From Oasisia sp. SBJ-2009 (taxonomy: Eukaryota; Annelida; Polychaeta; Sabellida; Siboglinidae): a stretch of 64,000 nucleotides of DNA. Within the stretch, counting starts at the first letter, position 1; every line of letters begins with the position of its first letter. The notes under the pieces are model-generated. The model saw only the letters and a program-made list of their open reading frames with translations, was not told the origin of the DNA and did not search any database. This document shows positions 1 to 12,151 of the stretch, piece by piece. The position numbers and the translations under genes are program-made. The stretch is from assembly GCA_964017155.1 (NCBI GenBank), contig OZ024860.1, positions 50,369,863-50,433,862 on the forward strand, written 5' to 3'.

Positions 1-106
1 TAAGTGTGTTGCAGGCTGTCACAATGTCAGTGTGTTGGAAGCTCTCACAATGTCAGTGTGTTGCACATATTAACATGTGTCAGTGTGTTGCAGGCTTAAA
101 CAGTGT
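1..106. repeat. Imperfect 26-bp tandem repeat, four copies
   Basis: Four loose copies of a unit containing tcagtgtgttgcaggct and cacaatg. The array is cut by the window edge, so its true length is unknown. Confidence 0.7.
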
Positions 107-417
107 CAAAGTGGAGCAGAATTATCAAGATGACAACTCTGACCTGTTTCCATGGTGATGTGGTCATGATGCTGGACCCTCTTCTATCAAGGCGTGCTAT
201 GCAAGGCTTGTTATGCTGACATATTGCCATGGTGATTAACTATGTTTGCACACATTCCCATGTTATTTACAAAACTGGTATATGTATAAGAGATCCTCTT
301 TGTTGCCTTACTTATAGATATGCCTCAATGATCTGGGACAATATAAGTGATCTTTTACTCGAGTACTAAACCAAGTCAATGTTTAAATTGTTCTTATTTC
401 AGCAGAATGATTGCTGA
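107..417. other. No gene seen
   Basis: AT-rich non-coding DNA; no long open frame, homology or repeat array recognised. Confidence 0.6.
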
Positions 418-491
418 ATAATAATAATAATAATAGTTTATTTCTTATATACCGCCCCATCCAACTAATTGTTCTGGGGCGCTTTACAATG
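418..491 (+). repeat. Dispersed stem-loop element, copy A
   Basis: An (ATA)n run leads into TTATATACCGCCCC and, after a short loop, GGGGCGCTTTACA. The CGCCCCA and TGGGGCG arms pair perfectly. The same layout (A/T triplet run, TATAT, stem, loop, stem, CTTTACA or variant) recurs at 7741, 30118, 39765, 52098 and 52321. Such TATAGCGC elements are common in marine invertebrate DNA; the exact family is not known to me. Confidence 0.6.
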
Positions 492-780
492 ATTATTCCT
501 AAAATAATGATAATAATGATACTAAAAATACATACTAATAACATAATAATAATAAAAAAATATATATAAATAATAATAATAATAAAACGTTAATACAATA
601 CTACTTTGATAAAATGAGGATATACTAATAAAACAAATATGATACTTTAAAATACAGACTTACATTGGCACACAACTACACACTATATTAAAAAATGAAT
701 AAATAAGTAAAATAGTATAAATATGTTGTAAATAGTAAAAAATAGTTCTGTTGATTATTTGCACATCTCTCATGCTGGTG
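492..780. other. AT-rich sequence with TAA-type simple repeats
   Basis: Mostly TAATAA and TATA runs with no gene; perhaps the degraded tail of the element before it. Confidence 0.5.
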
Positions 781-802
781 AGTAATGTTGAAGTCTGAAT
801 GC

Positions 803-806
<4 letters not shown>

Positions 807-886
<80 letters not shown>
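807..886. repeat. (TA)n microsatellite
   Basis: About 40 uninterrupted TA units; the short Tyr-Ile open frame across it is an artefact. Confidence 0.97.
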
Positions 887-889
<3 letters not shown>

Positions 890-890
<1 letters not shown>

Positions 891-1739
891 GTTTTCATTT
901 ACTATTTTATTCTTATGACTACAACATGCATGTTGAATGTTTACTGCCTGATTACCCGGTATTTGTGTGTAGTTACTTTATTAAGCTCAGAACAAAATTA
1001 GCAATTTGAAAGATTCTGCCTGCAACTCATTCAAACTATAAACAGAACATCCAGTTTCAAAATAAAAATTGGTTGGCAGTAATGCCAAGGCACTCAGAGT
1101 TAACCACAATAGCCTTTGATGTTTAACTTTCCCATGCAGTAGGTTCCCATAACAAATTACTGCTTGGCACTAATGGTTCTGTTGTCAGAGAAATTTGTAC
1201 GAGGTGTATACTTGTAAATGACTCATGTCACAGACCAGATATGTACTAAAAACATGAAAACACTTGCTTGTACATATAATATTTATAATAAAATTATGTA
1301 AATATTTGTATTTTGGCACTGTGTTCAACTGGCCATGAGATGAGATATGGTTTGAATAATACAACCAAAGTGATATTGCTAACAGCAGTTGTGAGGGACA
1401 TTGTTTGGAGTACTGCTGATACTGGCAAGCAGAGAGATGTTGTTCTCATCATGCTGCTGCTTGACTCAAATGTCTTATAGGACCTGCACGGTTAAACTTG
1501 AACATTCATTTAACATACAACTGTATAAACATGCGATTGTCTTGCAGTTCCTTAAAAGTGTTACTTTGCATACAGGAGTCATTTATCACAGAATGGATGA
1601 CATTGCACAGTGTCTGTTTAATTTACACATTAAGTGAATTTGTAGAGTCTCGATGGCTAAGTAAGATTTCACTGTTGCCCATGTGGTTATACATATGTTA
1701 GCTAATGTTGAAAACCAAGATACAATGCGAGATACAATG
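890..1739. other. No gene seen
   Basis: AT-rich single-copy-looking DNA. Short overlapping open frames around 1401-1701 show no known motif and no splice support. Confidence 0.5.
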
Positions 1740-1915
1740 GGTTGTCTAAATTATGTTGGGCTATCTTATTCTAGTGGACTTAATATATTGGTGGGTTATC
1801 TTTATTCTGGTGGGCTATCTTTGTTCTGTTGGGCTGTATATTTTGGTGGGTTCTCTTTATTTTAGTGGGCCATCAGTATTCTGGTGGGCTAATTTGATTT
1901 TGTTGGGCTGTTTTA
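1740..1915. repeat. Degenerate 20-24-bp tandem repeat
   Basis: About eight diverged copies built around tattctggtgggctatcttt. Strong divergence between units suggests an old, inactive array. Confidence 0.65.
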
Positions 1916-2447
1916 CTTAGTTAATATGTCTTTATTCTGCTGAACTGTCTACTGAAATAGTGTTTGTGACTGGTTACAAGTTGTGTGTCCACACTTTGCA
2001 CAGCATTCTTCAATACGTTTGTTTTATTGAGTTACCATGTCAACCCTTGAAAATATGACCTGACATAGGTCATTCATTACTTACTGTAGTTGATGTGACA
2101 AGATGGTAGCAACAACATTGTAAGGTGATAAACTATGTCCAGTGTTTTATGTATCGCCTGTGAGCATATTTTTTCTTTATATTGTTTATTGCTATAGACT
2201 GAGATAATAAAATTATCAGTTTGCTATGTGTTTATGTATTAATGGTTAACAATCCAACATACATGTATACTGATATCTAGGTGAAAATAAATTTGTGAAC
2301 AAATAAAACTTGTTTTTCCGTGCAAATATCATAACAAAATTCATATGCCATCCACATTGTGTTAACTTAATTATTAGATATTAACTTGCGGTCAACATAA
2401 GTTTTATTCCTTATCTATTGATGCTGGTTATGTGCTCTCGGGGATTG
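1916..2447. other. No gene seen
   Basis: AT-rich non-coding DNA. Confidence 0.5.
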
Positions 2448-2580
2448 TCTCTCACTCCCTCTCTCTCTCTCTCACTCACTCACTCACTCACTCACTCACT
2501 CACTCACTCACTCACTCACTCACTCCCTCTCTCTCACTCACTCACTCTCTCTTTCATTTTCCCTCGCTCCCTCTCTCTGT
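2448..2580. repeat. (CT)n and (CACT)n microsatellite
   Basis: A CT stretch flanks about 13 CACT units (2472-2524), then more CT. It yields Ser/Leu/Thr/His artefact frames. Confidence 0.95.
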
Positions 2581-3436
2581 TCCTACAGGTGTATATTTTA
2601 TGTTGCATAAAGATGACATGTTGAAGTGACTACAGAAAAACGTTGGCAACTTAACATAGAAAATTGACATTTTGACAAGTGTATAAAATATCTGTGGCAA
2701 TTGCTTGATACCATGGGTGTGCACCATGTGACGTCTAATGTACTTATTACATACTATTTCCCATCTGTGCACAATATGTATATGTACCAGGGGTTGAGTA
2801 GTGACTGTAGTAATATAGGTTTTTGTGTGTAAAAGTACGACATTAATGCTATGTTCCATTCCCAAGGCAGTCTAAATCCCATAAACACATGCATATCTGG
2901 ACAGCTAGAAGAGTTGGCAGGAGTAGTGATGTTAGAATTATACACAGATCAGTCATGTGTAAAGGTGGAGGGGATTCAAGAATGTATGATCATGGTTTCA
3001 TTTATATAGATATTTGTTATTAATAATACTTTAACTAAGAAATTAGATATTACTATTCGTTTTATATTTATTCTCTAACCTCTGCTGTGAATGTTTACGT
3101 GCTATTTACACAAATATTTCCAATCCATTGGAAGAAAGATTCAAATTGACTGAAATATAATTGTCAAAACATTTCATAAATGTCAAACGTTACCTTGTAG
3201 ATACAAAAAAGATTATTAAGCGCATACCATTGTGCCACACTGCTGTGTGATACAACCTTAGTAGCATGAAGCAACATACATATGCACTGAAAAAACTATT
3301 CATACTTACACGTTCGTGCATATGGATGGTTTCACAAGTTGTCGGCAGATGGTTTAAGCCAAGTTAATAAAATCGATATTCATAATCTGCACCATCACTG
3401 TCGCATTCACAATGTCTTTTACTTTAGATGTGTTCA
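2581..3436. other. No gene seen
   Basis: Non-coding; the overlapping minus-strand open frames at 2554-2945 have no recognisable features. Confidence 0.5.
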
Positions 3437-3870
3437 CCATCTCGTTCTTTTCTTCATATCTTTCTCTTCACCAACATTCATAATCTATCTATCTCTCTAC
3501 CTCATTCTTTGGCTCTCTCTCCTATGTATCTCTCTCCCCCTCTCTCTTCAGCCACGTTCACTGTCACTCTTCAGACATGTAAACCATCCTCATCTCTTTA
3601 TCTCGCTCACTCTCTCGCTCTCATCAGCCACCCTCACCCACTTTACTCTCTTCTGTTTTGGATGCAACCTCTCTGTCTTTCTCTCTCCCTCTCTCTCTTT
3701 CTTCCTCACGTTAACAGTCACTTTTCAAACATGTACACTATCCCTCTCTCTCTTTCTCATGTTCTCGCTTTTCTCTCCCTGCAGCCATGCTCACCTCCTT
3801 TATTTCCTCTCTCGCTCTCTTTCTTTCTTTATCTCCCTCCCTCCCTCCCTCTCTTTCATTAATTTCCCAT
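3437..3870. repeat. Long TC-rich (polypyrimidine) tract
   Basis: Over 400 bases of interrupted CT/CTCC/TTTC. It is open in two plus frames only because pyrimidine codons lack stops. Polypurine-polypyrimidine tracts can adopt triplex forms; that is inference here. Confidence 0.85.
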
Positions 3871-4129
3871 GGAATGCTATAGGATGGTGCCAGTCAGTGC
3901 AATATGAGTATATATTAAATTTCTAGAGCTGCTTTCTATAGACTATTGCTCAAAGTCATAATAAATATAGCATAGTGACTTTAGATTTTTCTGTTAAGGG
4001 AACTAAACTTGGAGCGAAAAAACTGTTAGATGTCTTGGTTCAGTCTTTAAGTGACTGATACTTTGAGAGCACAGTTTGGGAGCTCTCAATCATTTCATTC
4101 TGACGCCCCTGTTTGACGGACTGAATGTA

Positions 4130-4615
4130 TCCTGGACACTCTTAGGGACCCTGTCAATGATTTCATTGTATGATGCACAGATTACACATAGGGACCGTCT
4201 CATCATTCTCTGGTGCACTAGTAACTCTTAGGGACCATCTCGGTCATCATTCTCTAGTACTGGGCTGATGATTCTTAGGGATTGTGTTGATCATCATTCT
4301 CTGATGCACTGGTGAATGTTAGGGACTGTCTCAGTCATCATTCTCTGATGCTCTTATTCTCTTAGGGACCATCTCAATCATCATTCTCTGATGGACTGGT
4401 GACTATTAGGGACCGTCTCAGTCATCATTCACTGGTGCCCTGACGACTCTTAGGGACCATCTCAATCATAATTCAATGATGGACTGGTGACTATTAGGGA
4501 CCATCTCAGTCATCATTCACTGGTGCCCTTATGACTCTTAGGGACCATCTCAATCATAATTCTCTGATGGACTGGTGACTATTAGGGACCATCTCAGTCA
4601 TCATTCACAGGTGCC
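4130..4615. repeat. 44-bp minisatellite, about 11 copies
   Basis: TTAGGGACC marks each unit, for example at 4276, 4320, 4363 and 4407, followed by ATCTCAATCATCATTCTCTG and an ACTGGTGACT segment. The 5' copies are more diverged than the 3' copies, which alternate between two variants. A C-run (about 4613-4626) and CT-rich DNA end the array. Confidence 0.9.
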
Positions 4616-5826
4616 CCCCCCCCCCCTCTCTCTCTCACTGTTTTGCTCTCTTCAGCCATACTCATACAGTTTACTCACTTTTGTTGTGGACACCACCTCT
4701 CTCTGTCTCTCTCTCCCTCTCTGTTTTATGTGCACCCAACCAATCATGGTAAGATGGATGGAAGTCTCTATTTTTCCAGTCTTCAGCATATGCTATGCTA
4801 ACCTCAACAAGCGTTATAATTGTTGTACTTAACTTGATGACCTGGTACAACTGACCAGTATGATGCTGCTAGCAAGAAACATGCTATCTGCCTTCTTCTA
4901 CAGCCCACTTGTAGGTCTTACGTCTTATTTTTGTGAGTTGTATATTAATTCCTCTTTGTTTGGCAACCAAGATGCATGACATTTATGAAAAAAGAATTCA
5001 TATTCCTATATATATTATAATGATATAAGTAGTTTAATGCATTTCAAAAATATCACAAACCAGCTAAACGTATGAAATGGAATCAATGTGTGTGCACACA
5101 ACATGTAGTGTTTGCATAAGGAACACCAGCAGGGTATGAACCTGCCACACACAACACTGAACCGATATTACCCTAAACTGTGCAAGTGAACAAAATGGTT
5201 TAGAGAAACATTTGACAGTACTTTTGCGTTAAAACACAGTATTCTAACTGCAACCATTCCCAACTGTATTGTTAGAAAATGAATATACATCATGGTCTCA
5301 TATGAATACATAATTAACAGTACACGATCTGTAAATGCATGCACAAACTGATTTGTCTGGACAAGACTGCTAATTGTGGTTTTGAGCACTTCATATCACG
5401 GATAACATATCATAGTTGCATTTATTTAGTTATTGACGATTAAAGACATAGCAGTATATTTAAATAGTAAAAATGATTGCATCTGAGCTATTTTCTATGA
5501 GTAAACTAGTTATAATTTAATGCATGCTATTAACTCTTTTACGATTTAAAATAGTTCCAGCATTTGTGTAACTTTCAATAATATAGTTTTCCGTACGTGC
5601 AAAAATTAACTAAAGCTTGTCGTGAAGCTGAGATGTTGTGTACGATTAAAACAAAACAAAATGTGTCTTAAAGTTAAACATTAAGCCTTGAATTTAGTTA
5701 AATTAATATTTTTCTTAATACCTTAAAAATAACAGTCAATGTCACACATTTACTGTTTTAAAGAAAAACTTTGAAAAAGAAAAAGAGGGAATGAGGAAGT
5801 GGGAGACACTGTGTACATAGCCTGTA
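4616..5826. other. C-run and CT tract, then AT-rich DNA without a gene
   Basis: The first 120 bases are C- and CT-rich; the rest is AT-rich with no supported feature. Confidence 0.5.
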
Positions 5827-5926
5827 GTATAATGTAACTAGTTCGGCCAGAGATACCTCATCGGTTGCTCCTCATAACGTTCCCTGGCACGGTTGGTCAC
5901 AATCCTTACTCCCTCACAACTGACCG

Positions 5927-5941
5927 ACTTCCGCCGGAAGT
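5927..5941. promoter_or_regulatory. Palindromic pair of ETS-type sites
   Basis: ACTTCCGCCGGAAGT is a perfect inverted repeat around a central C. Each arm matches the ETS core (CCGGAAGT). It lies in a GC-richer patch (5845-6060). Whether it is used is unknown. Confidence 0.35.
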
Positions 5942-6042
5942 GTTCCTATGGGAGGGAAATTACCTGGCCCAAACCCCGGTTCGCCACACCGGTTGTGACC
6001 TCCATAGGATGAGCGTCACTGGTAACCCCTTCCGACCACACG

Positions 6043-6077
6043 AATGGCTACCTTCAGTTGCAATGAAGGTAGCCATT
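6043..6077. other. Perfect 13-bp hairpin
   Basis: AATGGCTACCTTC at 6043-6055 and GAAGGTAGCCATT at 6065-6077 pair without mismatch around a 9-base loop, followed by a short T stretch. It lies at the end of a GC-richer patch that resembles no gene I know. It may be the terminus of a mobile element. Confidence 0.6.
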
Positions 6078-6283
6078 TTATTTGCTTATAAAGCAATGTC
6101 TAGCCTCAGCTGGCGAAATTGTGGTGTCAACTTGTAAGACACGTAAGCTGATATATATGACGTTATTTATGTTATAGCATTACATTAAAACGACGCTTTT
6201 ATGTCATGCTATATCATATGATACGTCAAACATGTTAACATGCATAACTATAATTATTAATGTTGACTTATGCAGATTCATGG

Positions 6284-6330
6284 TTCGGAAGCGGAAGCGG
6301 ACGTTTGGCAACAATATGGCGCACACATCG
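6284..6330. promoter_or_regulatory. Promoter-like patch with tandem GGAAG cores
   Basis: CGGAAGCGGAAGCGGACG followed closely by AATATGGCGC: repeated ETS-like cores and a YY1-like ATGGCG, in AT-rich surroundings. No coding exon could be attached, so this is only a motif observation. Confidence 0.25.
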
Positions 6331-7394
6331 CCGTCGTTTTTTCCTTCATAAAATTAAACAAGACATTATTTTTAAATGCAGATACATAATACAGGACATC
6401 CTACAGTGAATAATATAACTCGCATTGATATACGAGAATTCATAATTTAAGATAATAAACCGAGGTGGATTAAAACATTAGTTATTTGTTATTTTATTGA
6501 ATAAATAAATACAATGCTTACCTACGATTTATATCGACGCAAATCAGCAAGTGGATACATTCATTACATATCAAATATGTTGCCAAATAATGTTTTGATT
6601 AATGATAAATGGATTATCTGTGTAATTATATTCACCGTAGAACGACGGTAACAGTTATGTATAATGATGATGATGTTTGTCTTCCGTAATGCCTTGCAGG
6701 TTTGACTATGCAAGTTAGCAATACAGAATGTCGACACTGTACCACATGGCAATATATGTAGTATACTACCAACAGTTGCCGTTCTAAATAACACAACAAC
6801 ATTACATACATAGCCTACCTTAAAGCAATTGTCTGTAGCAATCGTCGCTCTCTTTTTCGGCGTCTAGTTGTATATCCCAATGTCTGATGACTGCCAACCT
6901 GCAACATGTGCAGCTCATTCAAGACCAACTGTCAAACCACGTAGAGCGTCACATTGTTTGCCGAATAGCATGCGAAACGCTGCACCCGACCGCACACGAA
7001 ACATCCATAAACACGTGACGTTGGTCTTGTACTGAAAACCGGGAGAACTGCATTTCGACTACAACTGCATTTCGACAGATCCATGCTTTCGATCGAACGC
7101 TTAAGTCAATTTTGTTTGTAGCAGCTGTCATGTTCAACGCGAAAGAGGCTGCTAATTATACGTTGTCAATCAGTGCGTTCTTGCGCGGGACCAAGAGCAT
7201 ACCATTGTCGGCGGCAGTACGTCAGTCTAAGAATGTCCACGGCAATGAAGCATTGCATTGTCTGTGTTAAACTGACAATGAAACATGACAGGTATTACAC
7301 ACGGACAAAACAAGTTTGCCTTGATTAGTACAAGTGGCTTCGCTCTTCTTGTCGAATGTGCAATTACCCATGACCGTACCGAATTGCGGCGTAA
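6331..7394. other. No gene seen
   Basis: Mixed-composition DNA with a slightly CpG-richer part at 6930-7230. Short frames at 6564-6794 and 6949-7137 show no motif. Confidence 0.5.
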
Positions 7395-7610
7395 TTAGAA
7401 TGACGGGAGGGTTAAAAAGGATTGGTTTGGTGGATGAAAGTATGGAGGAAGAGGGGTGTAGAGGAACAGTGAGAAGGGAAATGGTAGAGGATAAAGAAAG
7501 TGAGGGAGTGGGAAAAGGAGAGGGCGAGGGGCCGCCAAGCAGGGAGGAAAGGAGAAAATGTTGAGTATTTTTAAAGGAAGGGATGGGGAGAGGTAAATCA
7601 GAAGGGAAAC
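7395..7610. repeat. GA-rich (polypurine) tract
   Basis: Interrupted GGAGGA/GAGGAA sequence; open on both strands for compositional reasons. A second, shorter GA-rich stretch is at about 8370-8430. Confidence 0.7.
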
Positions 7611-7740
7611 AGATAAAGTGAGAAAACCTCACAAACTTGTTCACTCTGACACATTGTGCATCAGAACGAAAAAGGATTGCAGCGCTACTCATTTCTGCAT
7701 TTCATTCATCTATTTGCTAATAATGGACACTGGACGGCTT

Positions 7741-7806
7741 AAATAATAATAATAAAGGTTTTATATAGCGCTAATTCCCGCATAGCGGATCGATGCGCTG
7801 CACAAG
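7741..7806 (+). repeat. Dispersed stem-loop element, copy B
   Basis: AATAATAATAATAAAGG, then TTTTATATAGCGCT, a loop with its own CCGCATAGCGG hairpin, and ATGCGCTGCACAAG. Same layout as copy A with different stem bases. Confidence 0.6.
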
Positions 7807-9120
7807 AAATATACTGAATGTATATTAATAAATAAAAATGTAAATTATATAAATTAATATAAGTCATTAATTGTTTTGGTTTTAAGATGTACTAGTAAAC
7901 CACTTTGTATGTAAATTATATAAATTAATATAAAATAAATTAAGCACTGCTTTTAAGATGTATAGTACTAAAACTTGGTATGTTAATTATATATATCAAA
8001 TTAAAATTAAAACCTTTACTAAAACTGTGTACGTAAATATATATTTATATAAATCTATAAATTAATCTAAAACATAAACACTGATTGAAACGCGTATGAC
8101 ACTAAAAAGAAATTGTAAAGCAATGTCCGTCATTTCAAAACAATTTGAATTAATTAAAATGTCTAATAAAACGATATGTTTTTAAACACTTTCTAAACAT
8201 ACATACTATCCCGGATGCAAGATTGTTTACAGGTAATTCAATCGACAGTCGAGGTACTGCTGCGCCAAATCACCAATGCACTTCTTCTTTATACTGGTAT
8301 TCTATATACGGGATTAGATAGATGGGTGATATTAGCACTAACAAACATTATTCTGATGATGCAGTGAGAGGGATGAAGGAAGGAGAGGGAGAGAGGGGAG
8401 GCTGAGGGGAGAGATTAACGGGAGAAAAAACAGAGCGTGCTTTTATGTGTAAGAGATTGTGTTGTATGGATATATGTTGTCATCGTCACATTTCTTTTTG
8501 TATTAATCGGCACCCTCCTTCCGATGAAGACTTTATATTATCATAGACATTACTGATAAAATCAAGTTTCTTACTGCTTTTAGAGTAAAAATAGAATAAA
8601 TTTAAAGATAACTTCCAACAATCATCAAATGCGTGCGCAGCGTACTCTAACGTTATCACGTCACGTAACCTCTTGCCTATCACCGGTGTGTCCATAAAAG
8701 ATGGGGTCAGTTTGATATAGCAGATATGATGCCGCCCCTACGTTACCATTATAATTACTGTTGGCAAAGGTTATGCTTGACGAAGGTCACGTGCAGCAAT
8801 TGATTGTCACGTACACACACCGCAACGTAACGGTTTAGTAAATTAATTGGGGTTTTATCTATTTTAATAAACCATTACTAATTCAAAAACGTAAAAGCAA
8901 GATATTTAAAATATTTAAGAATCGCATAATGTTTCAGTCTGCGTCTGATCTAACACTAGATCGAAGGAATCATAGACCTATATTCCAAAGAGTAATACAG
9001 ACACAGAAAAAAACACCTACTCCCAATATTTTTATTTACTATTGGAGTAAAATCTAAAACCGAACCAGATAATCGATGCTGGGTAGGTTTTCTAATAAGA
9101 GTAAGCAATGAATGTAAATA
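7807..9120. other. AT-rich DNA, no gene
   Basis: Includes a locally duplicated motif (tgtaaattatataaattaata at about 7840 and 7913). Nothing else supportable. Confidence 0.5.
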
Positions 9121-9123
9121 CGA

Positions 9124-9169
9124 CACACAGACGCACGCACGCACGCACGCACGCACGCACACACACTCG

Positions 9170-9202
<33 letters not shown>

Positions 9203-9415
9203 CCACACACATCCACATCCCCGGACCCCCGTGCACACGCGCACGCACACACACGCACACACCCACACGCATACACCCATGCACACACCCACATACATAC
9301 GCGCGCGCACACACGCCCACATACACACACCCACATCCCCGGACATCCGTGCACACGCGCACGTGCACGCACACACACACGCACACGCGCACGCGCACGC
9401 ACACGCGCACACAGT
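9124..9415. repeat. (CACG)n/(CA)n compound microsatellite
   Basis: Alternating purine-pyrimidine DNA (ACGC, CA, GCGC steps) for about 290 bases, with a duplicated cccacatccccggac segment. All six frames look open in places; these are artefacts. Such DNA can take the Z form. Confidence 0.93.
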
Positions 9416-9799
9416 GGTGGAAAGTAATGTAAGCTTTATGAAACTTGTCACAGCCGGGCAATTCTTACGGTTTATCGTGTAGGCTTGTTTGGAAAGATAA
9501 ACAGGCATTGGTGAAGTGCGAGTAGAGATGCTGGCGGTGGCGGTGGCTGAGCGAGTTGGAAGATGATCGACAAAAAAAATTACTGAACACCTGCAAGAGA
9601 GACGGGAAGTTCACAGAGGAATAAAGAACGGGGCTAAGTGTCCGAATATAGAAAAGAAAGGGAGATGTGCATGATCCGGGAAAACATTCAGGCACTACGT
9701 TGCTAAGCCATAAGTTGAAGTCGCTGGAAAGAATCTGGATTGCAGAATAAGAGCAATAGTGTAAGGGTAAATCGGTGAAGAACAGCTGGAATTTAGACA

Positions 9800-10050
9800 A
9801 GGATTGCTCAAAGCGCTTTACACTTTACTTCCCTGGCAGTACCATGCAATCAGACACCATCTCTGGGAAGCATGCAGCCATATGCTGCAAATAATGCGCG
9901 AAGGCTACTCGCACACTTATCAATCATTTGTCTATTGCCAGGTATTCGTTTATACAGCTGAGTGAACGGGAGCAATGTAGAATGAAATAAATTGCCCAAG
10001 GTGTTAACACCGCAGCACAGGATTCGAACCCGGGTCCTCTTAGTTGAACC
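9800..10050. repeat. Fragment of a dispersed element (AAAGCGCTTTACAC to GGATTCGAACC)
   Basis: Starts AAAGCGCTTTACAC and ends with ATTGCCCAAGG, then CAGGATTCGAACCCGGG. This order, including the GATTCGAACC box, is familiar from repeat families spread through marine invertebrate genomes. No intact gene is encoded. The box resembles a tRNA T-arm but no cloverleaf is seen. Confidence 0.5.
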
Positions 10051-10089
10051 TGATGGTCAAAAATGGACTAGTGATTCCCCCCCCCCCCA

Positions 10090-10530
10090 AATACGGCGTT
10101 TATACAGGTACAAAAGAAGCCGACAAAAAGACTTCGGGGAAAGTTATTTCTAATTTCGAAAAATATGTGAACTATATAGCAGGATGGAATTATCATTTAG
10201 GGGGAAAAGTTCGCCCTGCAATCTGTGCTGTGCAGCTCCATTTGGCACATAGGGAGTCTTAACTCAGTACCAAACAAGGTTGTGAAAAATTTGCATTTCC
10301 ATTTCTTTGGAACAGTAAACCCGAAGCTTTGAAAAGAAAATCACTATTAAACACATTTGCGGACGGAGGTCTTAATATTGTAGATATTAGAACTAAAATA
10401 GTCTATATTTGTCAAAACAAAGTTCTGCAATTAATTAAAGAGCATAACGCCAGGTGAAACTTCTTAGCAATGTATTGGCTGGGTATACACCACAAAGAGC
10501 ATCTAGTTCTGTTCCGTCTTTACCCACCTT
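10090..10530 (+). pseudogene. Decayed L1-like LINE, region after the reverse transcriptase
   Basis: Two broken reading frames. The first, to about 10260, reads KVISNFEKYVNYIAGWNYHL then GGKV, resembling the W---LSL-GKV motif that follows the RT domain in LINEs. The second, from about 10290, reads FPFLWNSKPEALKRKSLL, then ADGGLNIVDI, matching the F-WN-K---IKR--L---GGL---D motif. A frame change and a stop (about 10456) show it is dead. Family assignment is by motif memory only. Confidence 0.65.
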
Positions 10531-10689
10531 AAATGTCATGGTGCTGGTTCACGTCCGGGTAATCTATTTGAAGAGACAAGCCATCAAACGATGCCATTTC
10601 GACGACTTTCAATGCTATTAGTAAGGTAATGTCTTTCCAATTAAACCATTACTTAGAAGTGCATCAGCTTAGAACATGTTAAATGCGCT

Positions 10690-10975
10690 GCTTTCGAGTT
10701 TGACTTGCACGGCGCAACATATTCGTCACATCCCATGATCGTTCGACGGACAGCCACGCGTGCTCGGACAGCCAGTCTCTGCCACGCCCCACGAACGTCG
10801 CCCGGTACAAAATTACGCAACATGTACGGGAGCGCCAGCGACCGATGTCGCTTCGATCAGCGCAGCAACTTGTCTGTTGTTTCGGCCGGCCGCATCTATT
10901 GATTCTATTCACACCTCGAAGAGCTGACCCAGGGAATATCATCGGGCAACAGGATCGTGTTAACAAACACGCCGA
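10690..10975. other. GC-rich island of unknown origin
   Basis: About 280 bases clearly richer in GC and CpG than the flanks, with open frames on both strands. One minus frame has GRPKQQT, faintly like transposase helix-turn-helix linkers. I do not recognise it; a degraded transposon is the likeliest reading. Confidence 0.3.
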
Positions 10976-11079
10976 ACGCTGATATAATCATGTATATTAT
11001 TATATATGAATACACAGCGCGATGTGTACATATTGAACTTTTCAGATGCTTCATATACTCTGCAACTTGACGCATATAC

Positions 11080-11250
11080 AGTAGTCCCCTTTTTATTCAG
11101 CCCCCTCGCCATCGGCCACCCGGATTATACGGCAATTGCGTTTTAATACAAATTACCTCTCACCAGCGGCCACCCGGCTAACGTGGCCAATGGCCAGGGT
11201 TGGATGAAGAATCTTCCCCCGCTTCAGCCAATCGTTAGTCGAAAACTGCA
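11080..11250. mobile_element. Possible pogo/Tigger-like transposon end
   Basis: ACAGTAGTCCCCTTTTTATT followed by CGGCCACCCGGATTATACGG and a second CGGCCACCCGG. CAGT(A/G)-rich starts and CGGATTATACGG are reminiscent of pogo-class terminal sequences. No opposite terminus was found, so this is tentative. Confidence 0.25.
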
Positions 11251-12040
11251 ATCTTTAATCACAAGTCAAAAACAAATTAAGTAGGCCTACCATACACACT
11301 CGTCGTTCTTGGCATGTAATAATAAATACTGCAATAAGTTATGAGAGGTTCAATTGTGCTACAGTAGAGACGGGGAAGAACCACATTCCAAGGTAAGAAT
11401 GTGATAGTGCTGTATAAAAATCTTATATCTGTTTCATTCTTTTCAGTCTTGGTAACTATTCATCTAGAAACCTCCCATAGCATTAACCAAATATTGGTAC
11501 TTGAGTACTGACAACATTAATTAGTTAAATAATTACTGGTTATATTTGCATTTCATGATAGCTTAATGTTCAATATTTTAATAGTATAGTCTTGTCTTAC
11601 AATAGTATATCCTAACTTTAGTTTTATTTCATAGTTGGTCTGAGAGCAACATTGGCAGAGCAATAAACTCCCACGCAGATATGAGGGGGCCGAAAAGGGA
11701 GGCTATGACGTCATCAGCAGCAACAGCGACACCTGGCGGGGCGACATATGCTCCCCTAGTGGCCTGTAACGACAGCTGCATGGCCTGTGACTACTGATAT
11801 TATCAGTTGGTCCGTCTGTGAAGAACCTGGGGGAAGTGGATTGGCGTGAGGGACTGACAGGGGAAACAGCAGGGTTTGTTATTATTTTATATAAATTTAT
11901 TTATTTTTACATAAATTTATTAATGTTTCAAATTTTATTTTACTACTTTATTTTAATACTGTTTTATTAATGTCATTTATTATATATATTTTTAAATATT
12001 ATGTGTATATACTATATATATATATATATATTGTATATAC
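11251..12040. other. No gene seen
   Basis: Mixed DNA; a GC-richer part (11640-11870) with no supported open frame, then AT-rich DNA. Confidence 0.45.
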
Positions 12041-12043
12041 ACT

Positions 12044-12119
12044 AGATAAAATAAGAAATGTGTAATTAAACCGTAATAAAAAATACATCTTAAATATATA
12101 TATATATACCCTGTATATA

Positions 12120-12151
<32 letters not shown>

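Noticed and set aside
3339..3926. 195-residue Ser/Leu/Phe-rich membrane-like protein
   Set aside because: Pyrimidine-rich DNA codes for Ser, Leu, Phe, Pro by composition; no conserved motif or splice support.
4130..4615. Interstitial telomere repeat (TTAGGG)
   Set aside because: TTAGGG occurs once per 44-bp unit, never in tandem.
9108..9508. His/Thr-rich and Cys/Val-rich proteins
   Set aside because: Translation of CA/CG simple repeat in several frames.
10021..10050. tRNA gene (GGATTCGAACC box)
   Set aside because: T-arm-like box only; no anticodon arm or acceptor stem could be built around it.
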